Under the pieces are notes generated by a model. The model saw nothing but the letters and a program-made list of their open reading frames with translations. It made no database searches and had not been told where the DNA came from. DNA of 64,000 bases, from contig JAEUIZ010000049.1 in assembly GCA_016793805.1 (NCBI GenBank), positions 1-64,000 of the forward strand. The letters are read 5' to 3'. This DNA comes from Phycisphaerae bacterium (GTDB taxonomy: Bacteria > Planctomycetota > Phycisphaerae > Phycisphaerales > UBA1924). The position numbers and the translations under genes were made by a program. Below are positions 34,880-42,939 of this stretch, in pieces; position 1 is the stretch's first letter, and each line of letters begins with the position of its first letter.

Positions 34880-36316
34880 ATGATCAGCCGGTTGGGATTG
34901 TGGATCAGCGCGGGGTTTCGTCGGACGGCGCCGGATCCGCTCGTGATCGCGGTGCTTCTGAGCGTGGTGGTGATGGCGGTCGCGGTCGTGTGGGGATATC
35001 CGGCGGCGGGGGGTGGGCCGGGGGGAGCGGCGCGGGTTGGGGCGGGGGAGCGAGCGGCGCGGGTGATGGATGCGTGGGGGCCCGGGCTGTGGTCGCTGCT
35101 GCCGTTCACGATGCAGATGTGCGTGGTGCTGGTGACGGGTCACGCGGTGGCGTCGAGCCGGCCGATGCGGCGCGTGCTGGGGCGAGTGGCGTCGTTGCCG
35201 CGGGGGACGGGGAGCGCGGCGGCGCTGGTGTCGGTGGCGGCGTGCGCGGGGGCGCTGGTGAACTGGGGTCTGGGGCTGATCGTGGGGGCGGTGCTGGCGC
35301 GGGAGGTGGGGCGGTCGCTCACGGCGCGGGGGATTCGGGCGCACTATCCGCTGATCGTGGCGGCGGGGTACGTGGGGCTGATGGTGTGGCACGGGGGATT
35401 GTCGGGATCGGCGCCGCTGTCGATGACGACGACGGCGAACGCGGCGCGGTCGCTGCCGGCGGGGGTGGTGGAGCAGTTTGGTCCGCGGGGAGGCGGGGCG
35501 TGGCTGGGGCTGGATCGGACGACGTTCGCGTGGTTCAACGTGATGATCACGGGCGGGCTGGTGGTGCTGTCGCCCGTCGTGTTCGCGCTGCTGGCGCCGA
35601 GGCGGGTGGAGGAGATGCGTCCGGTGGAGGAGTTCGCGGGCGGTGGGGTGGAGCGTGTGGAGGAGAAGGGTGGGGTGGGGGAGCGGGGCGGGCGAGTGCC
35701 GGAGTGGCTGGAGCGGTCGCCGGTGGTGGCGTGGGTGCTGGCGGCGGGGTTGGTGGTGGTGCTGGTGCGGTTTGGGGCGCGCGCGGGGCTGGCGACGATC
35801 GGGCTGAACGAGGTGAACGGGGCGATGCTGGCGCTGGGGCTGGTGCTGCACGGGTCGGCGCGGTCGTACGCGGCGGCGGTGGACGAGGGAGCGCGCGGAT
35901 GCGGTGGGATCATCGTGCAGTTCCCGCTGTATGCGGGGATCATGGGGGTGATGCGGGAGTCGGGGCTGGCGAAGATGCTGGCGGACGCGTTCGTGGAGAT
36001 GAGCACGCCGGGGACGCTGCCGGTGCTGACGTTCGTGTCTGCGGGGCTGTTGAACTTGTGCATCCCATCGGGTGGCGGGCAGTGGGCGGTGCAGGGCCCG
36101 ATCGCGCTGGAGGCGGCGTCGTCGGCGGGGGTGGATCCCGGGCGGATGGTGATGGCGGTGGCGTATGGGGACCAACTGACGAACATGCTGCAGCCGTTCT
36201 GGGCGTTGCCGCTCCTGGCGGTGACGGGGGTGAGGGCGCGCGACATCGTGGGGTACACGGCGATCGTGATGGTGGTGGCGGGGGTGTGGATCGGGGTGGG
36301 GTTGGTGGTGTGGTAG
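34880..36316 (+). CDS. Short-chain fatty acid transporter, AtoE family
   Basis: 478 residues with about 10-12 membrane segments. Family signature near the C-terminus: LNLCIPSGGGQWAVQGPI, followed by AVAYGDQLTNMLQPFWALP; earlier GYVGLMVWHGGLSGSAPL. AtoE-type permeases import short-chain fatty acids such as acetoacetate or butyrate. A hydrophilic insert (about 243-275, rich in Val/Glu/Gly) lies mid-protein. No thiolase or CoA-transferase gene is close, so the substrate is inferred from family only. The glycerate kinase gene follows after 147 nt. Confidence 0.93.
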   Translation: MISRLGLWISAGFRRTAPDPLVIAVLLSVVVMAVAVVWGYPAAGGGPGGAARVGAGERAARVMDAWGPGLWSLLPFTMQMCVVLVTGHAVASSRPMRRVLGRVASLPRGTGSAAALVSVAACAGALVNWGLGLIVGAVLAREVGRSLTARGIRAHYPLIVAAGYVGLMVWHGGLSGSAPLSMTTTANAARSLPAGVVEQFGPRGGGAWLGLDRTTFAWFNVMITGGLVVLSPVVFALLAPRRVEEMRPVEEFAGGGVERVEEKGGVGERGGRVPEWLERSPVVAWVLAAGLVVVLVRFGARAGLATIGLNEVNGAMLALGLVLHGSARSYAAAVDEGARGCGGIIVQFPLYAGIMGVMRESGLAKMLADAFVEMSTPGTLPVLTFVSAGLLNLCIPSGGGQWAVQGPIALEAASSAGVDPGRMVMAVAYGDQLTNMLQPFWALPLLAVTGVRARDIVGYTAIVMVVAGVWIGVGLVVW

Positions 36317-36463
36317 TTGGCGGCGAGGCGACGAAGCAACACGGCGATAAAGCAGCAAAGCAGCAAAGAAAGCACAGCAGGAGGACAGGAAGCCAAGAGG
36401 CGATCCAGCGGCGAGACGATTCAGGGGCGGCACTCAGGTCCAGCCAAGGACAGGAGGCGGAGC

Positions 36464-37765
36464 GTGAGGGGTTCGGAGGGCGCGTGGGCGGTGGCTCGTG
36501 GGGTGGTGGGTGCGGTGCTGTCGGCGGCGGACCCGGCGTCGGCGGTGGCGCGGGCGGTGCGGAGCGGGAGGAGCGGGGACGCGGGGGGCGGTGCGGCGGG
36601 GCGCGAGGTGCCGCGAAGGTTAGTGGTGAGTGTGGGGAAGGCGGCGCGGGCGATGGCGCGGGGCTTTGTGGAAGGCGGGGGCGAGGCGTGCGGGCCGATG
36701 TGCGTGGTGACGCCGGAGGACGCGGATCATCCGGTGCCGACGGAGCGGAACGTGCGCGCGGCCCAGCGCGTGGTGGCGGCGATTGAGGGATGGCGTCGGG
36801 GCGAGAGAGATGGCGAGGTGTTGTGCGTGTTGCTGTCGGGGGGGGCGTCGGCGCTGGTGACGATGCCGATGGAGGGGTTGACGGTGGAGGACGTGGCGGC
36901 GGCGACGCGGGCGCTGCTGCGCGCGGGGGCGCCGATCGAGGACTTGAACTGCGTGCGTCGGCACGTGGATGCGCTCAAGGGCGGGCGGATGGCGGCGAAG
37001 GCGTGGCCGAGGCGGGTGGAGCAGTGGGTGTTGTCGGATGTGCTGGGGGATCGGCTGGAGGTGATCGGGTCTGGGCCGTGCGCGGCGGACCCGACGACGT
37101 TCGCGGATGCGCTGGGCGTGCTGGAGCGGTACGGGGTTGGCGGAGCGTGTGGGCGCGTGCGTGAGTTTTTGGAAGCGGGGACGCGCGGGGGGCATGCGGA
37201 GACGATCAAGCCTGGGGATCGGGTGCTGGGGGGCGTGCGGACGACGATGGTGGGGAGCAACGCGATGGCGGTGGACGCGGCGGCGGAGGAGTTGACGCGG
37301 CACGGGTTTCGAGTGGTCGGGGTGGAGCGGGGCGTGGTGGGAGAGGCGGCGGAGGCGGGTCGGCGGCTGGGTGTGCTGGCGCGGGCGCTGGGGCCTGCGG
37401 AGGCGATCGTGTGGGGCGGGGAGACGACGGTGCGCGTGGGCGAGGCGAGGGGAGTGGGTGGGCGGAATCAAGAGATGACGCTGGCGGCGGCGATCGAGAT
37501 CGAGGGAGCGCAGGGCGTGGCGGTGGCGGCGTTCGGGACGGACGGGGTGGACGGGCCGACGGACGCGGCGGGTGCGGTGGTGACCGGGCAGACGTGCGCG
37601 AGGGCGAGGGAGGCTGGGCTCGACGCGAGTGCGGCGCTAGCAGCGCACGATTCGCACACGTTTTTCGCGGCGTTGGAGCGAGCCGGGTGGGAGCATCTGA
37701 TTCGGACGGGTCCGACAGGGACGAACGTGAACGACGTGGCGATCGCGCTGCGGGTACGCGAGTGA
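36464..37765 (+). CDS. Glycerate 2-kinase (MOFRL/GckA-TtuD family)
   Basis: 433 residues from GTG 36464, which has AGGAGG 6 nt upstream; the frame is open to 36317 but that part is low-complexity and not family-like. Phosphorylates D-glycerate, feeding glyoxylate/hydroxypyruvate carbon into glycolysis. Seen: VVSVGKAARAMARGF, LLSGGASALVTMP, DLNCVRRHVDALKGGRMA, WVLSDVLGDRLEVIGSGPCAADPTTFADA, and in the C-terminal MOFRL domain GGRNQEMTLAAA, FGTDGVDGPTDAAGA and TGPTGTNVNDVAI. The preceding 147 nt hold an A-rich, imperfect AAAGCAGC repeat and no gene. Confidence 0.94.
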   Translation: MRGSEGAWAVARGVVGAVLSAADPASAVARAVRSGRSGDAGGGAAGREVPRRLVVSVGKAARAMARGFVEGGGEACGPMCVVTPEDADHPVPTERNVRAAQRVVAAIEGWRRGERDGEVLCVLLSGGASALVTMPMEGLTVEDVAAATRALLRAGAPIEDLNCVRRHVDALKGGRMAAKAWPRRVEQWVLSDVLGDRLEVIGSGPCAADPTTFADALGVLERYGVGGACGRVREFLEAGTRGGHAETIKPGDRVLGGVRTTMVGSNAMAVDAAAEELTRHGFRVVGVERGVVGEAAEAGRRLGVLARALGPAEAIVWGGETTVRVGEARGVGGRNQEMTLAAAIEIEGAQGVAVAAFGTDGVDGPTDAAGAVVTGQTCARAREAGLDASAALAAHDSHTFFAALERAGWEHLIRTGPTGTNVNDVAIALRVRE

Positions 37766-37823
37766 GCGACATTGCGGTGTGAGGTGCAACCCGGCGCGAC
37801 GGGGCGGGTACGATTGCGATGAC

Positions 37824-37873
37824 GGGCGGCCATTCCGGGCCTTCTGTCCGGGATGACGATTCGTTGGCCGCCC
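37824..37873 (+). repeat. Long inverted repeat in the pilT leader
   Basis: Perfect 9-bp arms GGGCGGCCA (37824-37832) and TGGCCGCCC (37865-37873), with two TCCGGG direct repeats in the 32-nt loop, ending about 18 nt before the pilT Shine-Dalgarno. Could form a stable leader hairpin; function unknown. Confidence 0.45.
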
Positions 37874-37900
37874 CGCCTGGCCTCTTGCCGGAGGTGGCAC

Positions 37901-39037
37901 ATGCCGGACACGGTGCAGGGCGCGTTCACGATCCAGCGATTGCTGGAGGCGATGGGTCGTCTCGGGGCGTCGGACCTGCACATCAAGGTTGGCGTGCCGC
38001 CGAACTATCGGATCAATGGGTTGTTGAAGGCGGTGCAGGGCCCGCCGCTGACGGCGGAGGAGGCGGACCACATCGTGGATCCGATCTTCCCCGAGAAGTT
38101 GATGGCGAGGTACGAGAACGAGGGGGCGGTGGACTTTGCAACGTTCGTGGGCGAGGACCGGTTCCGGTGCAACATCTATCGATCGGGGGGGCACACGAAC
38201 GTGGCGATCCGGCGGGTGAAGAGCGAGATTCCGACGTACGAGGCGCTGCGGCTGCCGCCGATCTACAACGAGATCGTGGAGAAGACGAACGAGGGGATGG
38301 TGCTGGTGTGCGGGGTGACGGGCTCGGGGAAGAGCACGACGCTGGCGGCGATGATCGAGCACCTGAACAAGAAGGAAGCGGACAACATCATCACGATCGA
38401 GGACCCGGTGGAGTACCGGTTCAGCCGGGCGCGGAGCATCGTGAGCCAGCGAGAGATCGGGATCGACGTGCCGAGTTATCCGGTGGCGCTGCGGTACGTG
38501 GTTCGGCAGGACCCGGACGTGATCTTCATCGGGGAGATGCGGGACCACGACACGGTGCTGGCGGCGATCCAGGCGGCGGAGACGGGGCACCTGGTGTTCG
38601 GGTCGCTGCACACGGCGGACACGATGCAGAGTTTCAACCGGATCCTGGAGTTTTTCCCTCGGGAGGAGCACGGGTTCATCCGCAGCGCGCTGGCGACGAG
38701 CATGCGTGCGGTGTGCGCGCAGCGGCTGCTGCCGGCGCTCCCGGAGACGGGGTTCGGGATGGTGCCGGCGACGGAGGTGCTGCTCAACACGCCGATCGTG
38801 CGCGAGAAGATCCGGGACGGGTACGACGAGGACATTCCGGCGATCATCAACGGGAGCACGTCGGAGGGGATGCGGAGTTTCACGTACTCACTGGCGGAAC
38901 TCTGCCGGAAGGAGTGGGTGAGCGTGCAGACGGCGATGGCGTACGCACCAAACCGGGACGCGCTGGACAGCGCGCTCAAGGGTGTGGAGGTCAAGGCGCA
39001 GTCGCTGGTGCATCGGGTGAAGTCGTCGCGGCATTAG
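37901..39037 (+). CDS. pilT: PilT-type twitching motility ATPase
   Basis: 378 residues from ATG 37901, preceded by GGAGG. Hexameric ATPase that retracts type IV pili from the cytoplasmic side. N-terminal PAS-like domain with GASDLHIKVGVPP; Walker A GVTGSGKST (138-146); Asp box TIEDPVEY; Walker B region DPDVIFIGEMRD (204-215); His box GHLVFGSLHTAD. GEMRD followed by HDTV replaces the usual ETI/ETV. The canonical AIRNLIRE helix near the C-terminus is not obvious, so it could be a PilU- or PilT2-like paralog. No other pilus gene is adjacent; the PilM cluster lies 30 kb away. Confidence 0.94.
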   Translation: MPDTVQGAFTIQRLLEAMGRLGASDLHIKVGVPPNYRINGLLKAVQGPPLTAEEADHIVDPIFPEKLMARYENEGAVDFATFVGEDRFRCNIYRSGGHTNVAIRRVKSEIPTYEALRLPPIYNEIVEKTNEGMVLVCGVTGSGKSTTLAAMIEHLNKKEADNIITIEDPVEYRFSRARSIVSQREIGIDVPSYPVALRYVVRQDPDVIFIGEMRDHDTVLAAIQAAETGHLVFGSLHTADTMQSFNRILEFFPREEHGFIRSALATSMRAVCAQRLLPALPETGFGMVPATEVLLNTPIVREKIRDGYDEDIPAIINGSTSEGMRSFTYSLAELCRKEWVSVQTAMAYAPNRDALDSALKGVEVKAQSLVHRVKSSRH

Positions 39038-39101
39038 CGCGCGAGTGTCCGGGGCGCTCGGGCGTGTCGGCCGCTATGCTGGTCGCTTCACGGAGGCGAG
39101 C

Positions 39102-39890
39102 ATGCTCAGGCGGCTGGGAAGCGCGGCAGCGCTGTTTGGCGTCGATGTTCGGAGGACGGCCCGTGCGGTCCGCGGGATCGGGCCGTTCGTTCGGAATCGG
39201 CGTGCGTATCGGGCGCTGGCGGCGCGGAGCGCGGACGGGAAGGACTTTCCGTTCGGGAAGTCGTACCCGTGCCTTGGGGATCGGTACGAGGAGAGCGGGG
39301 TGGCGACGGGGCACTACTTCCATCAGGATCTGCTCGTGGCGCAGCGGGTGTTCGAGTTGTCGCCGCGGCGGCACGTGGACGTGGGGTCGCGGGTGGACGG
39401 GTTTGTGGCGCACGTGGCGAGTTTCCGGCAGATCGAGGTGTTCGATATCCGGGTGCTGCGGACGAGTTCGCGGAACATCACGTTTCATCAGCGGGACATC
39501 ATGGAGGAGAGGCCGGACCTGGACGGATGCACGGACTCGCTGTCGTGCCTGCACACGCTGGAGCACTTTGGGCTCGGGCGATATGGGGATCCGGTGAGGC
39601 CGGAGGGGTATCGGGTGGGTTGGCGAAACCTGTGGCGGATGCTGGAGCCCGGTGGGGTGCTGCATTTCTCGGTGCCGATCGGGCCGCAGCGGGTGGAGTA
39701 TGACGCGCACCGGGTGTTCGCGGTGCCGTTCGTGGTGGGGATGGCGGAGGGGATGTACGAGATCGAGCGGATGTCGTACGTGGACGACGCGGGGGAGTTG
39801 CACGTCGGGGTTGATTGGCTGGGCGAGCAGGCGGCGCGGAGTTTCGGGTGCGTGTACGGGTGCGGGGTGTGGGAGATGAGGAAGCGGTAG
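39102..39890 (+). CDS. DUF268-family protein (methyltransferase-like)
   Basis: 262 residues from ATG 39102, which has GGAGG 6 nt upstream; the frame opens at 39045. Family features: HVDVGSRVDGFVAHVASF, a degenerate SAM-binding-like motif, then FDIRVLRTSS, DSLSCLHTLEHFGLGRYGD and MLEPGGVLHFSVPIG. DUF268 proteins look like class I methyltransferases and often lie in polysaccharide or surface-glycan loci, which fits the flippase gene downstream (convergent). Enzymatic activity is unproven. A TATGCT box (39075-39080) lies 21 nt before the start. Confidence 0.88.
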   Translation: MLRRLGSAAALFGVDVRRTARAVRGIGPFVRNRRAYRALAARSADGKDFPFGKSYPCLGDRYEESGVATGHYFHQDLLVAQRVFELSPRRHVDVGSRVDGFVAHVASFRQIEVFDIRVLRTSSRNITFHQRDIMEERPDLDGCTDSLSCLHTLEHFGLGRYGDPVRPEGYRVGWRNLWRMLEPGGVLHFSVPIGPQRVEYDAHRVFAVPFVVGMAEGMYEIERMSYVDDAGELHVGVDWLGEQAARSFGCVYGCGVWEMRKR

Positions 39891-39913
39891 CGGGTGCGGG
39901 GCTGGTGGGGGAG

Positions 39914-41440
39914 TCATCGGCGGAGGCGGGCGCGGATCGTGGCCAGGAGGCCCGAGGTGAGTTCGCGCCACTGCTCGGGGAGGAGGACGCGGATGGCGGC
40001 GGCGTAGATCAAGGAGGAGAGGATGCCGGCGATGGCGATGGCAGCGGCGTCGGCGAGCGTGGTGCGTGGGAGGAGGGAGATGAGGGCGTAGGCGGGAACG
40101 AAGGCGACGAGCGCGGCGAGGGATGGGGCGGCATAGATGCGGACGACATGGAACCAGGCGTCGGGGGCATCAGCCAGGGCGAGGCGGAGGATGACGGGTC
40201 CGAGGAGGAAGAGCGAGACGCCCGCGGCGATGGCGGCGCCAGTGGCGGCGTGATCTTGGCCGGCAAGGTGGGCGCCGAAGGCGACGGCGGCGAGGAAGAC
40301 GGCGGCGAAGGCGAGGCCGAGGAGGAAGAGGGTGCGCGTCTGTCGGCGGGCGAGGAGGAGGCTCTCGGATGGCCCGTGGACGAGGCGAGCGGACATGCCG
40401 ACGCAGAGGGCGGCCATGACGGGGATGGCGGGGTCCCACTTGGCGCCGAAGACGAGGCGGATGAGGGGGCCGGCGAGGACGGCTTGGAGGAGGCAAGGGG
40501 GGAGGCCGACGATGACAAGGGCGCGAGTGGCGCGGACGAAGGCGGCGGTCTGTCGTTCGGGATGGTCGCGGAGGGAGGCGAGTGCGGGGAAGAGGACGCC
40601 GGTGAGGTTGTTGACGAGGAGTCGGAGGGACTGGTCGGAGAGGTTCCAGGCGAAGTAGTAGAGGCCGGCGGCGGCGAGGGCGGGGTACATGCGGCCGAGG
40701 ATGACCTGGCCTCCCTGGTAGGTGGCCATCATGGCGAGCGAGGCGAGGAGGAGGAAGGTGCTGTCGGTGAGGAGGAATCGCCACGCGCGGAAGCGAGGGC
40801 GGAGGTGGATCGGCGGCTTGACGAACCACCAGAGGGCGGCGGCGCGCGGAAGGGCGACGATGACGGGGGGGAGAATGAAGGCGAGAGCGCCATAACCGAG
40901 GGCGGCGAGGGCGACGGAGAGCGCGGCAGAGGCGAGGATGGCGGCGAGGCCGAGGGCGGAGAGGAAGCGGAAGCGCATGTCGGCGCGGAGGCGAGCCTCG
41001 GGGACGGTCATGAGGCTGTTGAGCGGGAGGGCGATGGAGGCGGCGAGGAGAAGGTGGAGGAGGGCGGGCTCGGCATAGAAGGAGGCGGCGAGGGGCGCGG
41101 CGGCAGCGGTGGCGGCGGCGGCGAGCAGGCCGAGGGCGAGGGACATCCAGAGAGCGGGCGTGGACCAGAGGTGGAACTTGCGTGCGCGCTGGATGAGGAC
41201 CTGGCTGAGGCCCGCCTGCTGGAGGAGCGCGGCGAAGGTGGTGATGGTGTAGGTGAGGGCGACGAGTTTGAAGTCGTGGGGTGCGAGGAGGCGGGCGAGG
41301 GCGACCTGCGCGAGGAGGGTGATGCACTTCTCGCCGACGCTCTGGAGGGCGAGCCAGGTGAAGCCGCGAGCGGTGCGACGTGCGACGCCTGTGGGGCCAG
41401 GGGGGCGGGGGGGCGTGGCGGTGTCTGAGTGCGCGTTCAG
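39914..41440 (-). CDS. Polysaccharide flippase (Wzx/MATE-like oligosaccharide exporter)
   Basis: About 508 residues, with 12-14 membrane segments. Begins ARRTARGFTWLALQSVGEK, typical of the RfbX/Wzx group, and has a C-terminal ending LLPEQWRELTSGLLATI. It would flip lipid-linked oligosaccharide repeat units across the inner membrane for O-antigen, capsule or exopolysaccharide assembly. The start is problematic: no ATG, GTG or TTG lies in frame between the first conserved residues and a GTG at 41581, which overlaps the divergent EEP gene. A CTG at 41440, with GGAG 9 nt upstream, is taken here as the best guess. Convergent with the DUF268 gene. Confidence 0.82.
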   Translation of the reverse strand: MNAHSDTATPPRPPGPTGVARRTARGFTWLALQSVGEKCITLLAQVALARLLAPHDFKLVALTYTITTFAALLQQAGLSQVLIQRARKFHLWSTPALWMSLALGLLAAAATAAAAPLAASFYAEPALLHLLLAASIALPLNSLMTVPEARLRADMRFRFLSALGLAAILASAALSVALAALGYGALAFILPPVIVALPRAAALWWFVKPPIHLRPRFRAWRFLLTDSTFLLLASLAMMATYQGGQVILGRMYPALAAAGLYYFAWNLSDQSLRLLVNNLTGVLFPALASLRDHPERQTAAFVRATRALVIVGLPPCLLQAVLAGPLIRLVFGAKWDPAIPVMAALCVGMSARLVHGPSESLLLARRQTRTLFLLGLAFAAVFLAAVAFGAHLAGQDHAATGAAIAAGVSLFLLGPVILRLALADAPDAWFHVVRIYAAPSLAALVAFVPAYALISLLPRTTLADAAAIAIAGILSSLIYAAAIRVLLPEQWRELTSGLLATIRARLRR

Positions 41441-41554
41441 CGGGAGGACTCCGAGGTGATTATCGGGGATTCGGTGCTGCGCGCTCGCGTGAGATACGCG
41501 CGAGACGGGGGTGATGTTCGGCGATCGCGTGGAACACGGGCGGATCGAGTTCGG

Positions 41555-41560
41555 TAGGAT
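41555..41560 (+). promoter_or_regulatory. -10-like box for a probable leaderless mRNA of the EEP gene
   Basis: TAGGAT, 5 nt before ATG 41566. The same hexamer lies 9 nt before the start of the gene at 42940 (42925-42930). Confidence 0.4.
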
Positions 41561-41565
41561 CGGGC

Positions 41566-42660
41566 ATGCGATGGATGGCACGGATCGGGGCGCACGGGAG
41601 CGCGGGGCTGGCGGGCGTGGTGCTGGCCGCGTGGGTGGCGGGCCGGGTGCTGACGGATCGGCACGTGTGGTCGCAGTACGTGTTCTGGGTACCGACGGAG
41701 GTGGCGCTGGCGTCGGCGACGGCGCTGTGGGCGCTGGCGGTGGTGCTGGCGTGGGTGGGGGGATCAAAGGGGCGGCACGCGAAGTGGCGTCGGCGGGTGG
41801 AGGCGTTCGGGCTGATGGTGGCGTGGGCGTATACGGCGGTGGTGGTGTGGAGGCTGCCGAACGCGATGATGGCAGGGGAGCGGGGCACGAGCGCGGGGCT
41901 GCGGGTCCTGAACTGGAACGTGAACGGCGTGGAGCGGATCGAGCCGATCGTGGCGCTGTTGGAGAAAGAGAAGCCGGACGTGGCGGTGTTTGTGAACCCG
42001 CACATGGGCGTGGCGTGGCACCAGGTGTACGAGGCGTTCGGCGAGCCGCGGGCGCTGGTGCAGGAGAGCGGGATCCTGGTGGTGTCGCGGGTGTCGATCC
42101 GGCGGTACGGGACGTGCTGGCTGGGAGTGCCGCGGGCGGAGGGCGACACGCGGGCGCGCGTGGATCCCGGGCGGGCGATGTACGTGGAGTTGGATGCGAC
42201 GGAGCGAGTGGGCGGGCCGGTGGTGGCGTGGGTGGTGGACATGCCGTCGAGTTGGCGGCTAAGGCGGTGGGAGACGGCGGAGCGTGCGGCGGAGGCGATC
42301 GCGGGGTTCAGCGGGCGCGAGGTTCGGCGCGATGAGAAGGGGAACTACTCGATCGGGGAGGAGGGGATGGGGTTCCCGAGGCCGGGGCTGGTGGTGGGAG
42401 ATTTCAATGTGCCGCGCGGGTCGGGTTCGCTGGGGCTGGTGACGGGCGGGGGGATGCGGAGCGCGTTCGACGAGGCGGGGTGGGGTCGGAGCGGGACGTG
42501 GCCGCGGGCGCGTCCGTGGCTGCACCTGGATCAGGCGTTCGTGGGCGCGGGACTGCGAGCGACGCGCTATGAGGTGATCGACGCGGGCGCAGGGTCGCAC
42601 CGGGCGCAGTTGGTGGAGGTGGTCGGGAGGTCGAGGGCGCGGCTACGCGGCGTGCCTTGA
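41566..42660 (+). CDS. Membrane-anchored endonuclease/exonuclease/phosphatase-fold protein
   Basis: 364 residues. Three hydrophobic helices in the first 105 residues (about 10-30, 40-65, 82-100) are followed by an EEP-fold domain facing the periplasm: VLNWNVNGVERIEPIV (metal-binding Asn), VVGDFNVPRGSGSL (catalytic Asp/Asn), HLDQAFV and GSHRAQLVEV (catalytic His). Usual position of the first metal-binding Glu has Asn or Pro (KPDVAVFVNPHMG), so activity may be altered. Members cleave phosphodiesters in nucleic acids, phospholipids or sugar phosphates; the substrate is unknown. The 3' end overlaps the small membrane protein gene by 18 bp. Confidence 0.88.
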   Translation: MRWMARIGAHGSAGLAGVVLAAWVAGRVLTDRHVWSQYVFWVPTEVALASATALWALAVVLAWVGGSKGRHAKWRRRVEAFGLMVAWAYTAVVVWRLPNAMMAGERGTSAGLRVLNWNVNGVERIEPIVALLEKEKPDVAVFVNPHMGVAWHQVYEAFGEPRALVQESGILVVSRVSIRRYGTCWLGVPRAEGDTRARVDPGRAMYVELDATERVGGPVVAWVVDMPSSWRLRRWETAERAAEAIAGFSGREVRRDEKGNYSIGEEGMGFPRPGLVVGDFNVPRGSGSLGLVTGGGMRSAFDEAGWGRSGTWPRARPWLHLDQAFVGAGLRATRYEVIDAGAGSHRAQLVEVVGRSRARLRGVP

Positions 42661-42882
42661 CGATTGCTCGCCTGGCGCTTCGTCGACGATGATGACTCGG
42701 CGTTCGTCGTCGGCGGCGAGTTGGGCCTGGAGTTCCGCGCGCACCCTGGAGGCCTTGAGTTTGAGTTGGTGGTACTGGTGCTCGTTGCGGATGGTGATGG
42801 CCATGCAGTGGAGGATGGAGAAGATGGCGGCGGAGGCGATGCCGGCGAGGAAGATCCAGACCTCGGCGGAGAACGTGGTCAT
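42643..42882 (-). CDS. Small membrane protein of unknown function
   Basis: 79 residues. One membrane helix (about 7-28, WIFLAGIASAAIFSILHCMA), then a basic, probably coiled-coil stretch (about 35-60) and an acidic end. No family recognised. The layout, a membrane anchor with a short cytoplasmic coiled coil, resembles LapA-like or phage-shock-like small proteins, but there is no sequence basis for a name. Overlaps the convergent EEP gene by 18 bp and is divergent from the 821-residue gene. No clear Shine-Dalgarno. Confidence 0.7.
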   Translation of the reverse strand: MTTFSAEVWIFLAGIASAAIFSILHCMAITIRNEHQYHQLKLKASRVRAELQAQLAADDERRVIIVDEAPGEQSSRHAA

Positions 42883-42939
42883 GGAGAACGGATCGGCGCG
42901 CGAAACCCGCGGCTTGAGGTCCGGTAGGATTGGCGGCAG

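Noticed and set aside
36317..36463. A-rich stretch with AAAGCAGC repeats, possible short tandem repeat or small RNA
   Set aside because: Only two or three imperfect copies over about 30 nt; no fold or promoter could be supported.
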